Source: Betaproteobacteria bacterium
GTDB taxonomy: Bacteria; Pseudomonadota; Gammaproteobacteria; Burkholderiales; SG8-39
Direction of reading: 5' to 3'
Assembly: GCA_007280315.1 (NCBI GenBank)
Contig: QYQC01000165.1
Coordinates: forward strand, 1-27,281
Length of the DNA stretch: 27,281 nucleotides
The notes under the pieces are model-generated. The model saw only the letters and a list, made by a program, of their open reading frames with translations, was not told the DNA's origin and made no database searches. Both the position numbers and the translations under genes were made by a program. Below, piece by piece: positions 1 to 7,454 of this stretch. Each line of letters opens with the position of its first letter. Within the stretch, counting starts at the first letter, position 1.

Positions 1-763
1 CCATGGCTTCGAGGTTGCCGGTCATCGGCCGGGTATCGCCCTGTGCCACCACCCGCGCCATGTGCTCTTCGGGCTCGGCCTTGAGCCAGACGCTGAGGCA
101 GGTAGAAAGCAACAGGTCATAGGTGCCGGGCTCGGATACGATAGAGCCGCCGGTGGCGATGACCGCGCGCTGGTTCGTCCTGATCACGTGCTCCAAACAG
201 CGCCGCTCGTAACGGCGATAACCTGCCTGGCCGTAGAGCAGGAAGATTACCGACAGGCTGGTGCCGGCATCGCGCTCGACCTCACGGTCGAGTTCGATGA
301 AGGGAATCTGCAATTCCTTCGCCAGCCGGCCGCCGAGCGTCGATTTTCCGGCGCCGCGCAGTCCGATCAGTGCGATGCGTTTGATGCGCTCGGCATGCGC
401 GGTGCCGTATTCGCGCGAAAGCTGTGCGCGCACCAGCGGCAGTTTCTGCGCCGGGAGGCGTTGCAGGAACTGCGAAATCAGCGTCAGTTCCACCTGCTGC
501 TCAGCACCCTGGTGCCAGAACTCGGTCAGGGACAGACTCAGTGCCGAGGCGATCCTCTGCAGCAACAGCACCGACACATTGCCTTGCCCGGATTCGAGCA
601 GGGCGAGGTAGCGTTCGGACACGCCGGAGTCGCGCGCAAGTATGCGCCGCGTCATGCCGCGGCGCGCGCGGGCGTCGCGCACGCGTTCGCCAAGGGCGTG
701 CAGGAAGGCCGCGTCCGCTGCCGCGCTCAATCTGGTCCGGTGTGGAGTTTCTCTCGCGCCCAT
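1..763 (-). CDS. boxR: BoxR-type benzoyl-CoA-responsive transcriptional regulator (3' end beyond the window)
   Basis: I translated this leftward frame by hand; it is open from the ATG at 763 to the window edge (254 codons), so the C-terminus is missing. Residues about 24-85 form an XRE-type helix-turn-helix, including LGERVRDARARRGMT and SGVSERYLALLESGQGNVS. After a linker comes a shikimate-kinase-like domain with a P-loop GLRGAGKST near residue 140, then FIELDREVE and ATGGSIV. Fusion of an XRE DNA-binding domain to a shikimate-kinase-like domain defines the BzdR/BoxR family. These repress benzoate genes and are released by benzoyl-CoA bound in the kinase-like domain. The gene diverges from a benzoate-CoA ligase operon, which supports BoxR. 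The ribosome-binding site is weak. BzdR, the anaerobic paralogue, is the main alternative, because no boxABC or bzd gene lies in the window. Confidence 0.85.
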   Translation of the reverse strand, partial: MGARETPHRTRLSAAADAAFLHALGERVRDARARRGMTRRILARDSGVSERYLALLESGQGNVSVLLLQRIASALSLSLTEFWHQGAEQQVELTLISQFLQRLPAQKLPLVRAQLSREYGTAHAERIKRIALIGLRGAGKSTLGGRLAKELQIPFIELDREVERDAGTSLSVIFLLYGQAGYRRYERRCLEHVIRTNQRAVIATGGSIVSEPGTYDLLLSTCLSVWLKAEPEEHMARVVAQGDTRPMTGNLEAM

Positions 764-792
764 GGGAATTGAATTTGATCCATCCTAAGAAA

Positions 793-838
793 CTGCATTA
801 TAATTCTTGTAATGATAACTAAAGGCATTATAATGCAG
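793..838. promoter_or_regulatory. Two-site operator overlapping the promoter of the benzoate operon
   Basis: CTGCATTATAAT (793-804) and ATTATAATGCAG (827-838) are a perfect 12-bp inverted repeat. Each arm also lies in its own local palindrome: GCATTATAATTC at 795-806, one base short of perfect, and GCATTATAATGC at 825-836, perfect. The two sites are 30 bp apart, close to three helical turns. TTGTAA (807-812), a 16-bp spacer and TATAAT (829-834) make a good sigma-70 promoter for the operon starting at 902, with the -10 inside the second operator. TGCA-containing repeats are described as BzdR/BoxR targets, so BoxR is the likely ligand. The binding protein is inferred. Confidence 0.7.
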
Positions 839-901
839 AACAACGAAAAAACAAGCCACTGAGGGTAGAATCAAATATCAACCACTAGAGGAGGGTCTTT
901 C

Positions 902-2038
902 ATGAGCAAGTTTTCACGTAGCCTGCTGGCGCTGTTCCTCGCGGGCGTCGCCACGTCTGCGCTGGCTGACATAAATGTCGGCGTAATCGTCTCCGCAACC
1001 GGGCCGGCCGCGTCCCTGGGCATTCCGGAGAAGAACACAGTCACGTTGTTGCCGGCGAGCATCGGCGGACAGAAGGTGAATTACATCGTATTGGATGACG
1101 CTACCGATCCGACAGCGGCGTCCAAGAACGCGCGCAAACTGGTGTCCGAAGACAAAGTCGATGTGATTATCGGCGCCAGCACTACGCCGACTTCGACCGC
1201 GGTTCTCGAAGTAGCAGCGGAAACCAAGACGCCGCAAATTGCCCTGGCGCCGTTCGCGCCCGCCGCCGACAAGGCCGCCTGGGTGTTCCAGATGCCTCAG
1301 GATTTCAGCATCATGGCCAACGCCATCATCGGACACATGATTGCCAATGGCGTGAAGACCGTTGCTTTTATTGGCTACAGTGACGGTTACGGCGAGCTCT
1401 GGCTGCGCGTCATGAACGGAATCACCGCGGCCAAAGGCATCAAGATGGTTTCGGTAGAGCGCTACAACCGCACCGACACCAGCGTGACCGGGCAAATTCT
1501 CAAAATCATGAGCACGAATCCGGATGCCGTCCTGGTCGTGGGCTCGGGAACACCGGCGGTGCTGCCGCAGGCGACGCTGGTAGAGCGAGGCTACAAGGGC
1601 CGTATCTACCAGACGCACGGCGTGGCCAACAAGGATTTCCTGCGCGTGGGCGGCAAGACGCTCGAAGGCACGGTGCTGCCGATCGGGCCGATACTGGTCG
1701 CCGAACAGCTGCCCGACAGCAATGCGAGCAAAAAGGTCGCGCTGAACTACATCAAGGTGTACGAGGCCGCCTTCGGCGCCGACAGCCGCAATACGTTCGG
1801 TGCGCACGCCTGGGACGCGGGACTGTTGTTGCAGCATGCCATTCCCGAAGCGCTGAAGAAAGCCAAGCCCGGTACGCCTGAATTCCGTGCAGCACTGCGC
1901 GATACGATGGAAAACGTGAAGGAAATGCCCGCGAACCACGGGGTCTTCAGCTTTTCGTCCACTGACCATAAAGGGCTGGACGCCCGCGCCGTGGTGCTGG
2001 TGCATATCGAGAACGGCACCTGGAAAATTCTGCACTGA
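902..2038 (+). CDS. ABC transporter substrate-binding protein, Liv/aromatic type
   Basis: The 378-aa product has a Sec signal peptide: charged start, hydrophobic stretch from residue 8 and probable cleavage after ALA at residue 22. It is therefore a periplasmic type-1 binding protein of the branched-chain amino acid (Liv) class. The segment around DDATDPTAASKNARKL and VDVIIGASTTP is typical of binding proteins found beside benzoate genes. Compared with the paralogue at 16061-17227, it lacks about six residues after the PEKNT motif. The start is clear: GAGGAGGG at 888-895 lies 6 nt from ATG. It is the first gene of the operon controlled from 793-838, and no permease gene is nearby. The probable ligand is benzoate or a related aryl acid; this is inferred from context only. 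Confidence 0.85.
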   Translation: MSKFSRSLLALFLAGVATSALADINVGVIVSATGPAASLGIPEKNTVTLLPASIGGQKVNYIVLDDATDPTAASKNARKLVSEDKVDVIIGASTTPTSTAVLEVAAETKTPQIALAPFAPAADKAAWVFQMPQDFSIMANAIIGHMIANGVKTVAFIGYSDGYGELWLRVMNGITAAKGIKMVSVERYNRTDTSVTGQILKIMSTNPDAVLVVGSGTPAVLPQATLVERGYKGRIYQTHGVANKDFLRVGGKTLEGTVLPIGPILVAEQLPDSNASKKVALNYIKVYEAAFGADSRNTFGAHAWDAGLLLQHAIPEALKKAKPGTPEFRAALRDTMENVKEMPANHGVFSFSSTDHKGLDARAVVLVHIENGTWKILH

Positions 2039-2148
2039 CACCTGCGGCGGTGGAACTGACCAACGTGACCTGCGGCATCGACGGAATGCATCGATCCATC
2101 TGCAGGTCCGCTGGCTGATCGGCGTCGCCTGAGGCGAGGGCTGACGCA

Positions 2149-2619
2149 ATGACGACGCCGACTGAGTTTCAGCAGCTCGTCGCTCCGGTGGCGCGCTTCG
2201 CTCAAGGGCGCGCCGTTGATGCGGCGCTGCAAGCCGATCTCAATCGTCAGTACCCGCCCGACAGCGAAGAGTTTCGCCTGATCCGCGACGCCTGCCATGT
2301 GGGTATTGCGGGAGGATGGCTTTGCACACAGGGCGATGCAAAGCGTCGCTACGGCCGCATTTTCGAAGCAGGCGATGCGACGCATGGTTTCAGCGTGGAC
2401 GTGGTCGATATCACCGATCTGGTCGGCAATCATCACCGCCATCCGACCGGCGAAATCGACATGATCATGCCGGTCGCGCCTGAGGCCAGGTTCGATGACG
2501 TCGGCGCAGGATGGCTGGTCTATCCGCCGGGGTCGGGTCACCGCCCCACGGTGACCGGCGGCCGCGCGTTGATCCTGTATCTGCTGCCCGAGGGCAGAAT
2601 CGATTGGACTGATCAGTAG
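2149..2619 (+). CDS. DUF4863 family protein (4-hydroxylaminobenzoate lyase PnbB-like), cupin-like
   Basis: This 156-aa soluble protein has no signal peptide. It shows cupin-like metal-site motifs: H96-R-H98-P-T-G-E102, which fits HxHxxxE, and P126-P-G-S-G-H131, which fits PxGxxH. The overall sequence resembles the DUF4863 family, whose characterised member PnbB is a 4-hydroxylaminobenzoate lyase that forms protocatechuate and ammonia in 4-nitrobenzoate degraders. It sits between a binding-protein gene and benzoate-CoA ligase, so its job here is probably on a benzoate-related compound rather than a nitroaromatic; that is inference. The family call is fairly secure but the reaction is not. The 110 bp upstream (2039-2148) carry no clear terminator, so it is likely co-transcribed with the preceding gene. 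Confidence 0.7.
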   Translation: MTTPTEFQQLVAPVARFAQGRAVDAALQADLNRQYPPDSEEFRLIRDACHVGIAGGWLCTQGDAKRRYGRIFEAGDATHGFSVDVVDITDLVGNHHRHPTGEIDMIMPVAPEARFDDVGAGWLVYPPGSGHRPTVTGGRALILYLLPEGRIDWTDQ

Positions 2620-2649
2620 CACTAAAGAGAATTGAGCCAGGAGAATAAA

Positions 2650-4260
2650 ATGCCGGGACTATCGTCCGCCGATCATAGCGTCAGCCCGCCTGTAGTAACC
2701 ATCCCGCGCGATTTCAATGCGGCGTATGACCTTCTCGAGCGCAACCTTCGCGCCGGGCGCTCGGCCAAGACTGCATTCATCGACGACGCTGGCAGCATCA
2801 CCTACGGTCAGTTGGCCGAGCGCGCGAATCGCGCCGCCAGCGCGCTCAAGGGTCTCGGTTTGGGATTGGAAGACCGGATCATGCTGGCACTCCTGGACAC
2901 GGTCGATTTTCCCAGCGTGTTTCTCGGCGCAATCAAGGCGGGCATCGTCCCCATCGCCGGCAATACGCTGCTGACCACGGCAGACTACGAATTCATGCTC
3001 AACGACAGCCGCGCCCAGGCGCTGGTGGTGTCGGAACAACTGTTGCCGACCTTCGCGCCGCTGCTGGAGAAGGCGTCGGAAAAACTGCCTTTCCTGAAGC
3101 ATGTGATCGTGTCGGGCAAGAATGTACAAGCGCACCTGTCGCTCACCGAACTCATGGGCAAAGCCGATGCGTCCTGCGCACCGGCTGCGACCACCTGTGA
3201 CGACGCCTGCTTCTGGCTTTACTCCTCCGGTTCGACCGGCCAGCCCAAAGGCACGGTGCACATGCATTCGCACCTGATTCAGACCGCGGAACTTTACGCG
3301 AGGCCGGTCCTTGGCATACGCGAGGACGATCTGGTGTTCTCGGCGGCGAAGCTGTTCTTCGCCTACGGGCTGGGCAATTCACTGACCTTCACCATGTCCG
3401 TCGGCGCCACGGCCATTCTGATGGCCGAGCGCCCGACGCCGGCAAGCGTGTTCAAGCGCCTGCAGCAGCACCGGCCGACGATTTTCTACGGCGTTCCCAC
3501 GCTGTACGCGGCGCTGCTTGCAAGTCCCGACATGCCCAAGCGGGAAGCGCTGAATCTGCGCGTGTGCACTTCGGCCGGCGAAGCGCTGCCTGCCGACATT
3601 GGCGAGCGCTGGACCAAACACTTCGGCGTCGAAATCCTGGATGGCATCGGTTCGACCGAGATGTTGCACATATTCGTGTCGAACCGGCCGGGCGAGGTGC
3701 GCTATGGCACGACCGGCAAGGCCGTGCCCGGTTATGCCTTGCGCGTGGTGGACGATTCCGGCACGCCGGTAAAGTTGGGCGAAATAGGCGAGCTGCAGAT
3801 CAACGGTCCTACCAGCGCTTCGTGCTACTGGAACAACCGCGCCAAGAGCCGCGCCACGTTCATGGGCGACTGGACCCGCAGTGGCGACAAGTACACCGTG
3901 GACGAGGCGGGGTACTATACCTACTCCGGGCGCACCGATGATATGCTCAAGGTCGGTGGTATATATGTATCGCCGTTCGAGGTCGAGGGCGCGCTGCTGA
4001 CGCATCCGGATGTGCTCGAGGCTGCGGTGATCGGCCAGGCGGATGAGGACCAGTTGATCAAACCCAAGGCATTTATCGTAACTAAAGCGGGTGTCGAGGC
4101 CAGCGCCGCGTTGGCCTCGCAGTTGCAGCAGCACGTGAAGTCCAAACTGGCGCCGTACAAATATCCGCGCTGGGTCGAATTCGCGAGCGAGCTGCCGAAG
4201 ACGGCAACCGGAAAAATCCAGCGTTTCAAACTGCGCGCCAAGTCGCAGACGAATTCATAG
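2650..4260 (+). CDS. bclA: Benzoate-CoA ligase (AMP-forming)
   Basis: This 536-aa adenylate-forming enzyme activates benzoate to benzoyl-CoA using ATP and CoA in the cytoplasm. The P-loop YSSGSTGQPKGTVHMHS lies near residue 194 and the A5-like motif GIGSTEML near 333. The hinge motif is SGRTDDMLKVGGIYVSPFE, and the catalytic C-terminal lysine is K522 in PKTATGKIQ. These match the benzoate-CoA ligase family (BadA/BclA), which is about 520-540 aa long. I chose ATG at 2650 because AGGAG (2639-2643) stands 6 nt before it; an in-frame TTG at 2632 is possible but lies upstream of that ribosome-binding site. The gene sits 30 bp after the DUF4863 gene. The product, benzoyl-CoA, would be the inducer for the BoxR-type regulator at 1-763. 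A 4-hydroxybenzoate or other substituted-benzoate preference cannot be excluded. Confidence 0.88.
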   Translation: MPGLSSADHSVSPPVVTIPRDFNAAYDLLERNLRAGRSAKTAFIDDAGSITYGQLAERANRAASALKGLGLGLEDRIMLALLDTVDFPSVFLGAIKAGIVPIAGNTLLTTADYEFMLNDSRAQALVVSEQLLPTFAPLLEKASEKLPFLKHVIVSGKNVQAHLSLTELMGKADASCAPAATTCDDACFWLYSSGSTGQPKGTVHMHSHLIQTAELYARPVLGIREDDLVFSAAKLFFAYGLGNSLTFTMSVGATAILMAERPTPASVFKRLQQHRPTIFYGVPTLYAALLASPDMPKREALNLRVCTSAGEALPADIGERWTKHFGVEILDGIGSTEMLHIFVSNRPGEVRYGTTGKAVPGYALRVVDDSGTPVKLGEIGELQINGPTSASCYWNNRAKSRATFMGDWTRSGDKYTVDEAGYYTYSGRTDDMLKVGGIYVSPFEVEGALLTHPDVLEAAVIGQADEDQLIKPKAFIVTKAGVEASAALASQLQQHVKSKLAPYKYPRWVEFASELPKTATGKIQRFKLRAKSQTNS

Positions 4261-4289
4261 CAGTTAACATTTAACCGAGGAGACTAACC

Positions 4290-5480
4290 ATGATCACGAA
4301 AACACCGTTTGACCGGCGCGAATTCATCAAGACCGCCGCCGCCGTGGCGGGCGTCGCCAGCCTGCCGGGTTTTGCCTTTGCGCAAGGGGCAAAAGTCAGG
4401 ATTGGACTGATGCTGCCCTACACCGGCACGTTTGCGCAGCTCGGTGTCGCCATTACCAACGGATTCAAGCTGGCGATAGAGGAAAACGGAGGCAAGCTCG
4501 GCGGCCGGGAGTTGGAATATTTTACCGTCGACGATGAATCCGACCCGGGAAAGGCGACGGACAATGCGAATAAGCTTGTCACCCGCGACAAGGTCGACGT
4601 GCTCGTCGGCACAGTGCATTCCGGCGTCGAGATGGGCATAGTGAAGGTCGTGCGCGAATCGGGCACGCTGCACATCAATCCCAATGCGGGTGCGGGCGCG
4701 GCCACGGGGGCTCTGTGCGCGCCGAACATATTCCGTACCTCGTTCACCAACTGGCAGCCTTCGTATCCGATGGGCAAGGTGCTGGCCGATCGCGGCATCA
4801 AAAAGGTGGTTACTCTCACCTGGAAGTACGGCGCGGGAGAGGAGGCCATCGAAGGCTTCAAGGAAGGCTTCACCAAGGCCGGCGGCAGCATAGTGAAGGA
4901 AATGTACCTGCCATTTCCCAGTGTCGAATTCCAGCCGCTGCTGACTGAAATTGCCTCGATCAAGCCCGACGCCGTGTTCGTGTTCTTTGCCGGCGGCGGC
5001 GCAGCCAAGTTGATCAAGGACTGGCAGGCAGCCGGCCTGAAGGGAAAGATCGGACTGTACGGCTCGGGCTTCCTCACCGACGGCATTCTCGATGCGGTGG
5101 GCGATGCGGCCGAGGGCATCGAGACCACGCTGCATTACGGCGACGGCATCGAAACGCCGAAGAACAAGACCTTCCGCCTCCATTACGCCAAGACCTACAA
5201 GCTGCAGCCCGATGTGTACGCGGTGCAGGGCTACGACGCCGGTCTGCTGCTCGTTGCGGGCATGAAAGCGGTGAAAGGTGACATGAGCAAGAAGAAAGAA
5301 CTGTATGCGGCGATGGAAAGCGCCAAGATCGACAGCCCGCGCGGCGCATGGACGATGTCCAAGGCGCACAACCCGATCCAGGATATCTACCTGCGCAAGG
5401 TGGTGGGCAAGGAGAACAAGGTGATCGGCGTTGCGCACAAGGCGCTCGCCGATCCCGCGCGCGGCTGCAAGATGGGCTGA
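4290..5480 (+). CDS. ABC transporter substrate-binding protein with Tat signal
   Basis: The 396-aa product is a Liv-type periplasmic binding protein. It starts with a twin-arginine signal: D8-R-R-E-F-I-K14 followed by an alanine-rich hydrophobic stretch and likely cleavage after AFA at residue 31. This differs from the Sec-type signals of the proteins at 902 and 16061. The fold core begins at VRIGLMLPYTGTFAQLGVAI. GAGGAG (4277-4282) lies 7 nt before ATG. It is the last gene of the benzoate operon and is followed by a strong terminator. Together with the first gene, it gives one operon two binding proteins and no permease, so it presumably docks on a transporter core encoded elsewhere, perhaps at 11232-14587. 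The ligand is unknown; an aromatic acid is likely. Confidence 0.82.
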   Translation: MITKTPFDRREFIKTAAAVAGVASLPGFAFAQGAKVRIGLMLPYTGTFAQLGVAITNGFKLAIEENGGKLGGRELEYFTVDDESDPGKATDNANKLVTRDKVDVLVGTVHSGVEMGIVKVVRESGTLHINPNAGAGAATGALCAPNIFRTSFTNWQPSYPMGKVLADRGIKKVVTLTWKYGAGEEAIEGFKEGFTKAGGSIVKEMYLPFPSVEFQPLLTEIASIKPDAVFVFFAGGGAAKLIKDWQAAGLKGKIGLYGSGFLTDGILDAVGDAAEGIETTLHYGDGIETPKNKTFRLHYAKTYKLQPDVYAVQGYDAGLLLVAGMKAVKGDMSKKKELYAAMESAKIDSPRGAWTMSKAHNPIQDIYLRKVVGKENKVIGVAHKALADPARGCKMG

Positions 5481-5510
5481 ACCGCATTGCGGATTCGATG
5501 CGAAGCAGGA

Positions 5511-5535
5511 GGCCGGCGCAAGCCGGCCTTTTTTT
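5511..5535 (+). terminator. Rho-independent terminator of the benzoate operon
   Basis: A perfect 7-bp GC stem, GGCCGGC (5511-5517) and GCCGGCC (5522-5528), with a GCAA tetraloop, is followed directly by seven T residues (5529-5535). It lies 31 bp after the stop of the second binding-protein gene and separates that operon from the one starting at 5769. Confidence 0.93.
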
Positions 5536-5768
5536 GCCCCGGTCGCGTTCGCCTGCGCGATGGCGCGCGTCGGTTATATGCCAGCGCACAAGGCGCGTGA
5601 GTCGCATTCGAACGCCAGGGTACGAAGCGTTTATGGATATATTCTATTTTCGCTATTCTCTGGAAGCGACGCGGGATTGGGGCTAGAGTAATTACTTCCG
5701 TGCGCATTGAGGCGCCGCCGCAAGAGCGCCGGGAAATACCCGGCGCGCAAACGCCAAGGAGGGGAAGA
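5536..5768 (+). promoter_or_regulatory. Intergenic leader with an 8-bp hairpin before the ligase ribosome-binding site
   Basis: No gene is supported here. The stretch around 5630-5695 is locally AT-rich and probably holds the promoter, but I could not pick a convincing -35/-10 pair. The clear element is a perfect hairpin: GCGCCGGG (5726-5733), loop AAATA, CCCGGCGC (5739-5746). It ends 10 nt before the strong ribosome-binding site AAGGAGGGG (5756-5764). There is no T-run, so it is not an intrinsic terminator. It would fold in the mRNA leader and could affect translation or stability. Confidence 0.5.
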
Positions 5769-7430
5769 ATGCTCGAAGGCTGCGTGCCCTGGCCCGCCGA
5801 ACAGGCGGCACGTTATCGCGCCCGTGGTTGGTGGGAGGGCATCACCATCGCGCAGATGCTCGCGCGACGTGCTGATCTCCATCCGGAGAAGACCGCCCTC
5901 GTCTGCGCCGAGCAGCGACTGAGCTACCGGAACTTGGTGGAAACCTCGGATCGACTTGCCTGCCGCTTTCTCCAGGCGGGCATCGCTGCGTTCGATCGGG
6001 TGGTGGTGCAACTGCCGAACGGACCCGAGTTCGTCCATGCCTATTTCGCACTGACGCGCATCGGCGCCATTCCGGTCATGGCGCTGCGCGCACACCGGCA
6101 TACTGAGGTCCGCCACTTCGTGCGCGCGTCCGGAGCGACGGCGTACGTGATTCCGGATCGAATCGGCGCCTTCGACTATCGCGAGATGGCCGCCGAAATC
6201 CAGAGCGAATTCCGCGGCCTGCGCAGCGTGTTCGTGGCCGGCGAGCCGGCGCGGGGCCAGCGCGATCTGCGCGAGATGATCGCCGCGCCGATGTCGGCCG
6301 AGACGGCTCGTGTGGCCCTGTCGGCACTGGGCACTGATCCGTCGGAGGTGGCCACGATGCTGCTCTCGGGCGGAACCACCTCGCTCTCCAAACTGATCCC
6401 GCGCACCCACGACGATTACGTCCTCAACGCGCGGCTTTGCGGTCGTGCGGCCGGTTTCGACGAGAACACGGTGTTCATGGCGATCCTGCCCCTGGGACAC
6501 AACTACAACCTGGCCTCGCCGGGAATGCTCGGCACCTTCTACTACGGCGGCAGGGTCGTACTGGCGCCCTCGGGCGACCCGGCGGCGGTGTTCTCCCTGG
6601 TCGAACGCGAGCGCGTCACTACGATCGCCGCCGTCGTTCCGTTGATTTCCAACTGGCTCAATTCGCCGGTGCCCGATGGTCACGATCTCTCGTCGCTGAA
6701 AGTGATTCAGAACGGTGGTGCGCGCCTGGCGCCGGAATTGCGCAGCCAGCTGCGCACCCGATTGGGCTGCATGCCGCAGGAAATCTACGGTACCGCCGAG
6801 GGACTGATCAACATAGTGCCCTTGGACGCCCCCGAGGAGTACCTGCTGCACAGCTCGGGCATGCCGGTTTGCGAGGACGACGAGATCAAGGTGATCGACG
6901 ACGCCGGAAACGAACTGCCCGACGGCAGCCTGGGCGAGCTTGCGACCCGCGGCCCGTACACCATCCACGGCTACTACCACGCGCCAGACAAGAACGCCGA
7001 GGCATTTACCCCAGACGGCTTTTACCGCATGGGCGACATCGTGCGCAAGGACGGCCGCTACATTTACACCGAGGGACGCAGGAAAGACCTGATCAACCGG
7101 GGCGGCGAGAAAATCAGCTGCGAGGAGGTGGAGAATCTGATTTTCTCCCACCCGAAGGTGAAGGCGGTGACCCTGGTGGCCATGCCCGACCCGGTGTTCG
7201 GCGAGAAGGCCTGCGCCTTCGTCATCGCCAAGCCGGGACAGAGCCTGGAGTTCGCCGAATTGATCGGCTTCCTCAGGCAACAGAACATCGCCAGCTTCAA
7301 GTTGCCCGAGCGGCTGGAACTGGTGAGCGAATTTCCGGTGAGTCCCGTGGGCAAGATCCTGAAGCGGCAACTGCGCGAGAGGATCGCCGAGAAACTGGAG
7401 AACGAGAAGACGGGCGGCGCGCGTGTTTGA
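5769..7430 (+). CDS. Aryl-acid adenylating enzyme/CoA ligase of the EntE/DhbE (2,3-dihydroxybenzoate, salicylate) type
   Basis: This 553-aa adenylate-forming enzyme resembles DhbE/EntE rather than benzoate-CoA ligase. The diagnostic aryl-acid motif is G-H244-N-Y-N-L-A-S-P-G, matching HNYPLSSPG of DhbE, where the Asn contacts the ortho substituent. Other motifs are LSGGTTSLSKLIPRTHDDY (P-loop), QEIYGTAEG (A5) and catalytic K529 in SPVGKILKRQ. The P-loop departs from the usual GTTGLPK in two positions. ATG at 5769 follows AAGGAGGGG; a GTG at 5700 is in frame but lies before the leader hairpin. EntE-type enzymes in siderophore clusters pass the aryl-AMP to a carrier protein. None is visible here, and the next genes look like aryl-CoA flavoenzymes, so a CoA ester of an ortho-hydroxy or ortho-amino benzoate is the likely product. 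Confidence 0.75.
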   Translation: MLEGCVPWPAEQAARYRARGWWEGITIAQMLARRADLHPEKTALVCAEQRLSYRNLVETSDRLACRFLQAGIAAFDRVVVQLPNGPEFVHAYFALTRIGAIPVMALRAHRHTEVRHFVRASGATAYVIPDRIGAFDYREMAAEIQSEFRGLRSVFVAGEPARGQRDLREMIAAPMSAETARVALSALGTDPSEVATMLLSGGTTSLSKLIPRTHDDYVLNARLCGRAAGFDENTVFMAILPLGHNYNLASPGMLGTFYYGGRVVLAPSGDPAAVFSLVERERVTTIAAVVPLISNWLNSPVPDGHDLSSLKVIQNGGARLAPELRSQLRTRLGCMPQEIYGTAEGLINIVPLDAPEEYLLHSSGMPVCEDDEIKVIDDAGNELPDGSLGELATRGPYTIHGYYHAPDKNAEAFTPDGFYRMGDIVRKDGRYIYTEGRRKDLINRGGEKISCEEVENLIFSHPKVKAVTLVAMPDPVFGEKACAFVIAKPGQSLEFAELIGFLRQQNIASFKLPERLELVSEFPVSPVGKILKRQLRERIAEKLENEKTGGARV

Positions 7431-7454
7431 AGCGATGATCAAGGCGGCTGCGCA

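Noticed and set aside
772..784. TTGATCC stretch upstream of the BoxR-type gene as an FNR site
   Set aside because: The second half-site is absent (CCTAA rather than ATCAA).
62..822. Three rightward reading frames covering the first 800 bp
   Set aside because: They lie opposite the BoxR-type frame, which shows clear helix-turn-helix and P-loop motifs; their composition is that of shadow frames.
4263..4275. GTTAA-cat-TTAAC inverted repeat before the second binding-protein gene
   Set aside because: It is short, lies within an operon and next to the ribosome-binding site; likely by chance.
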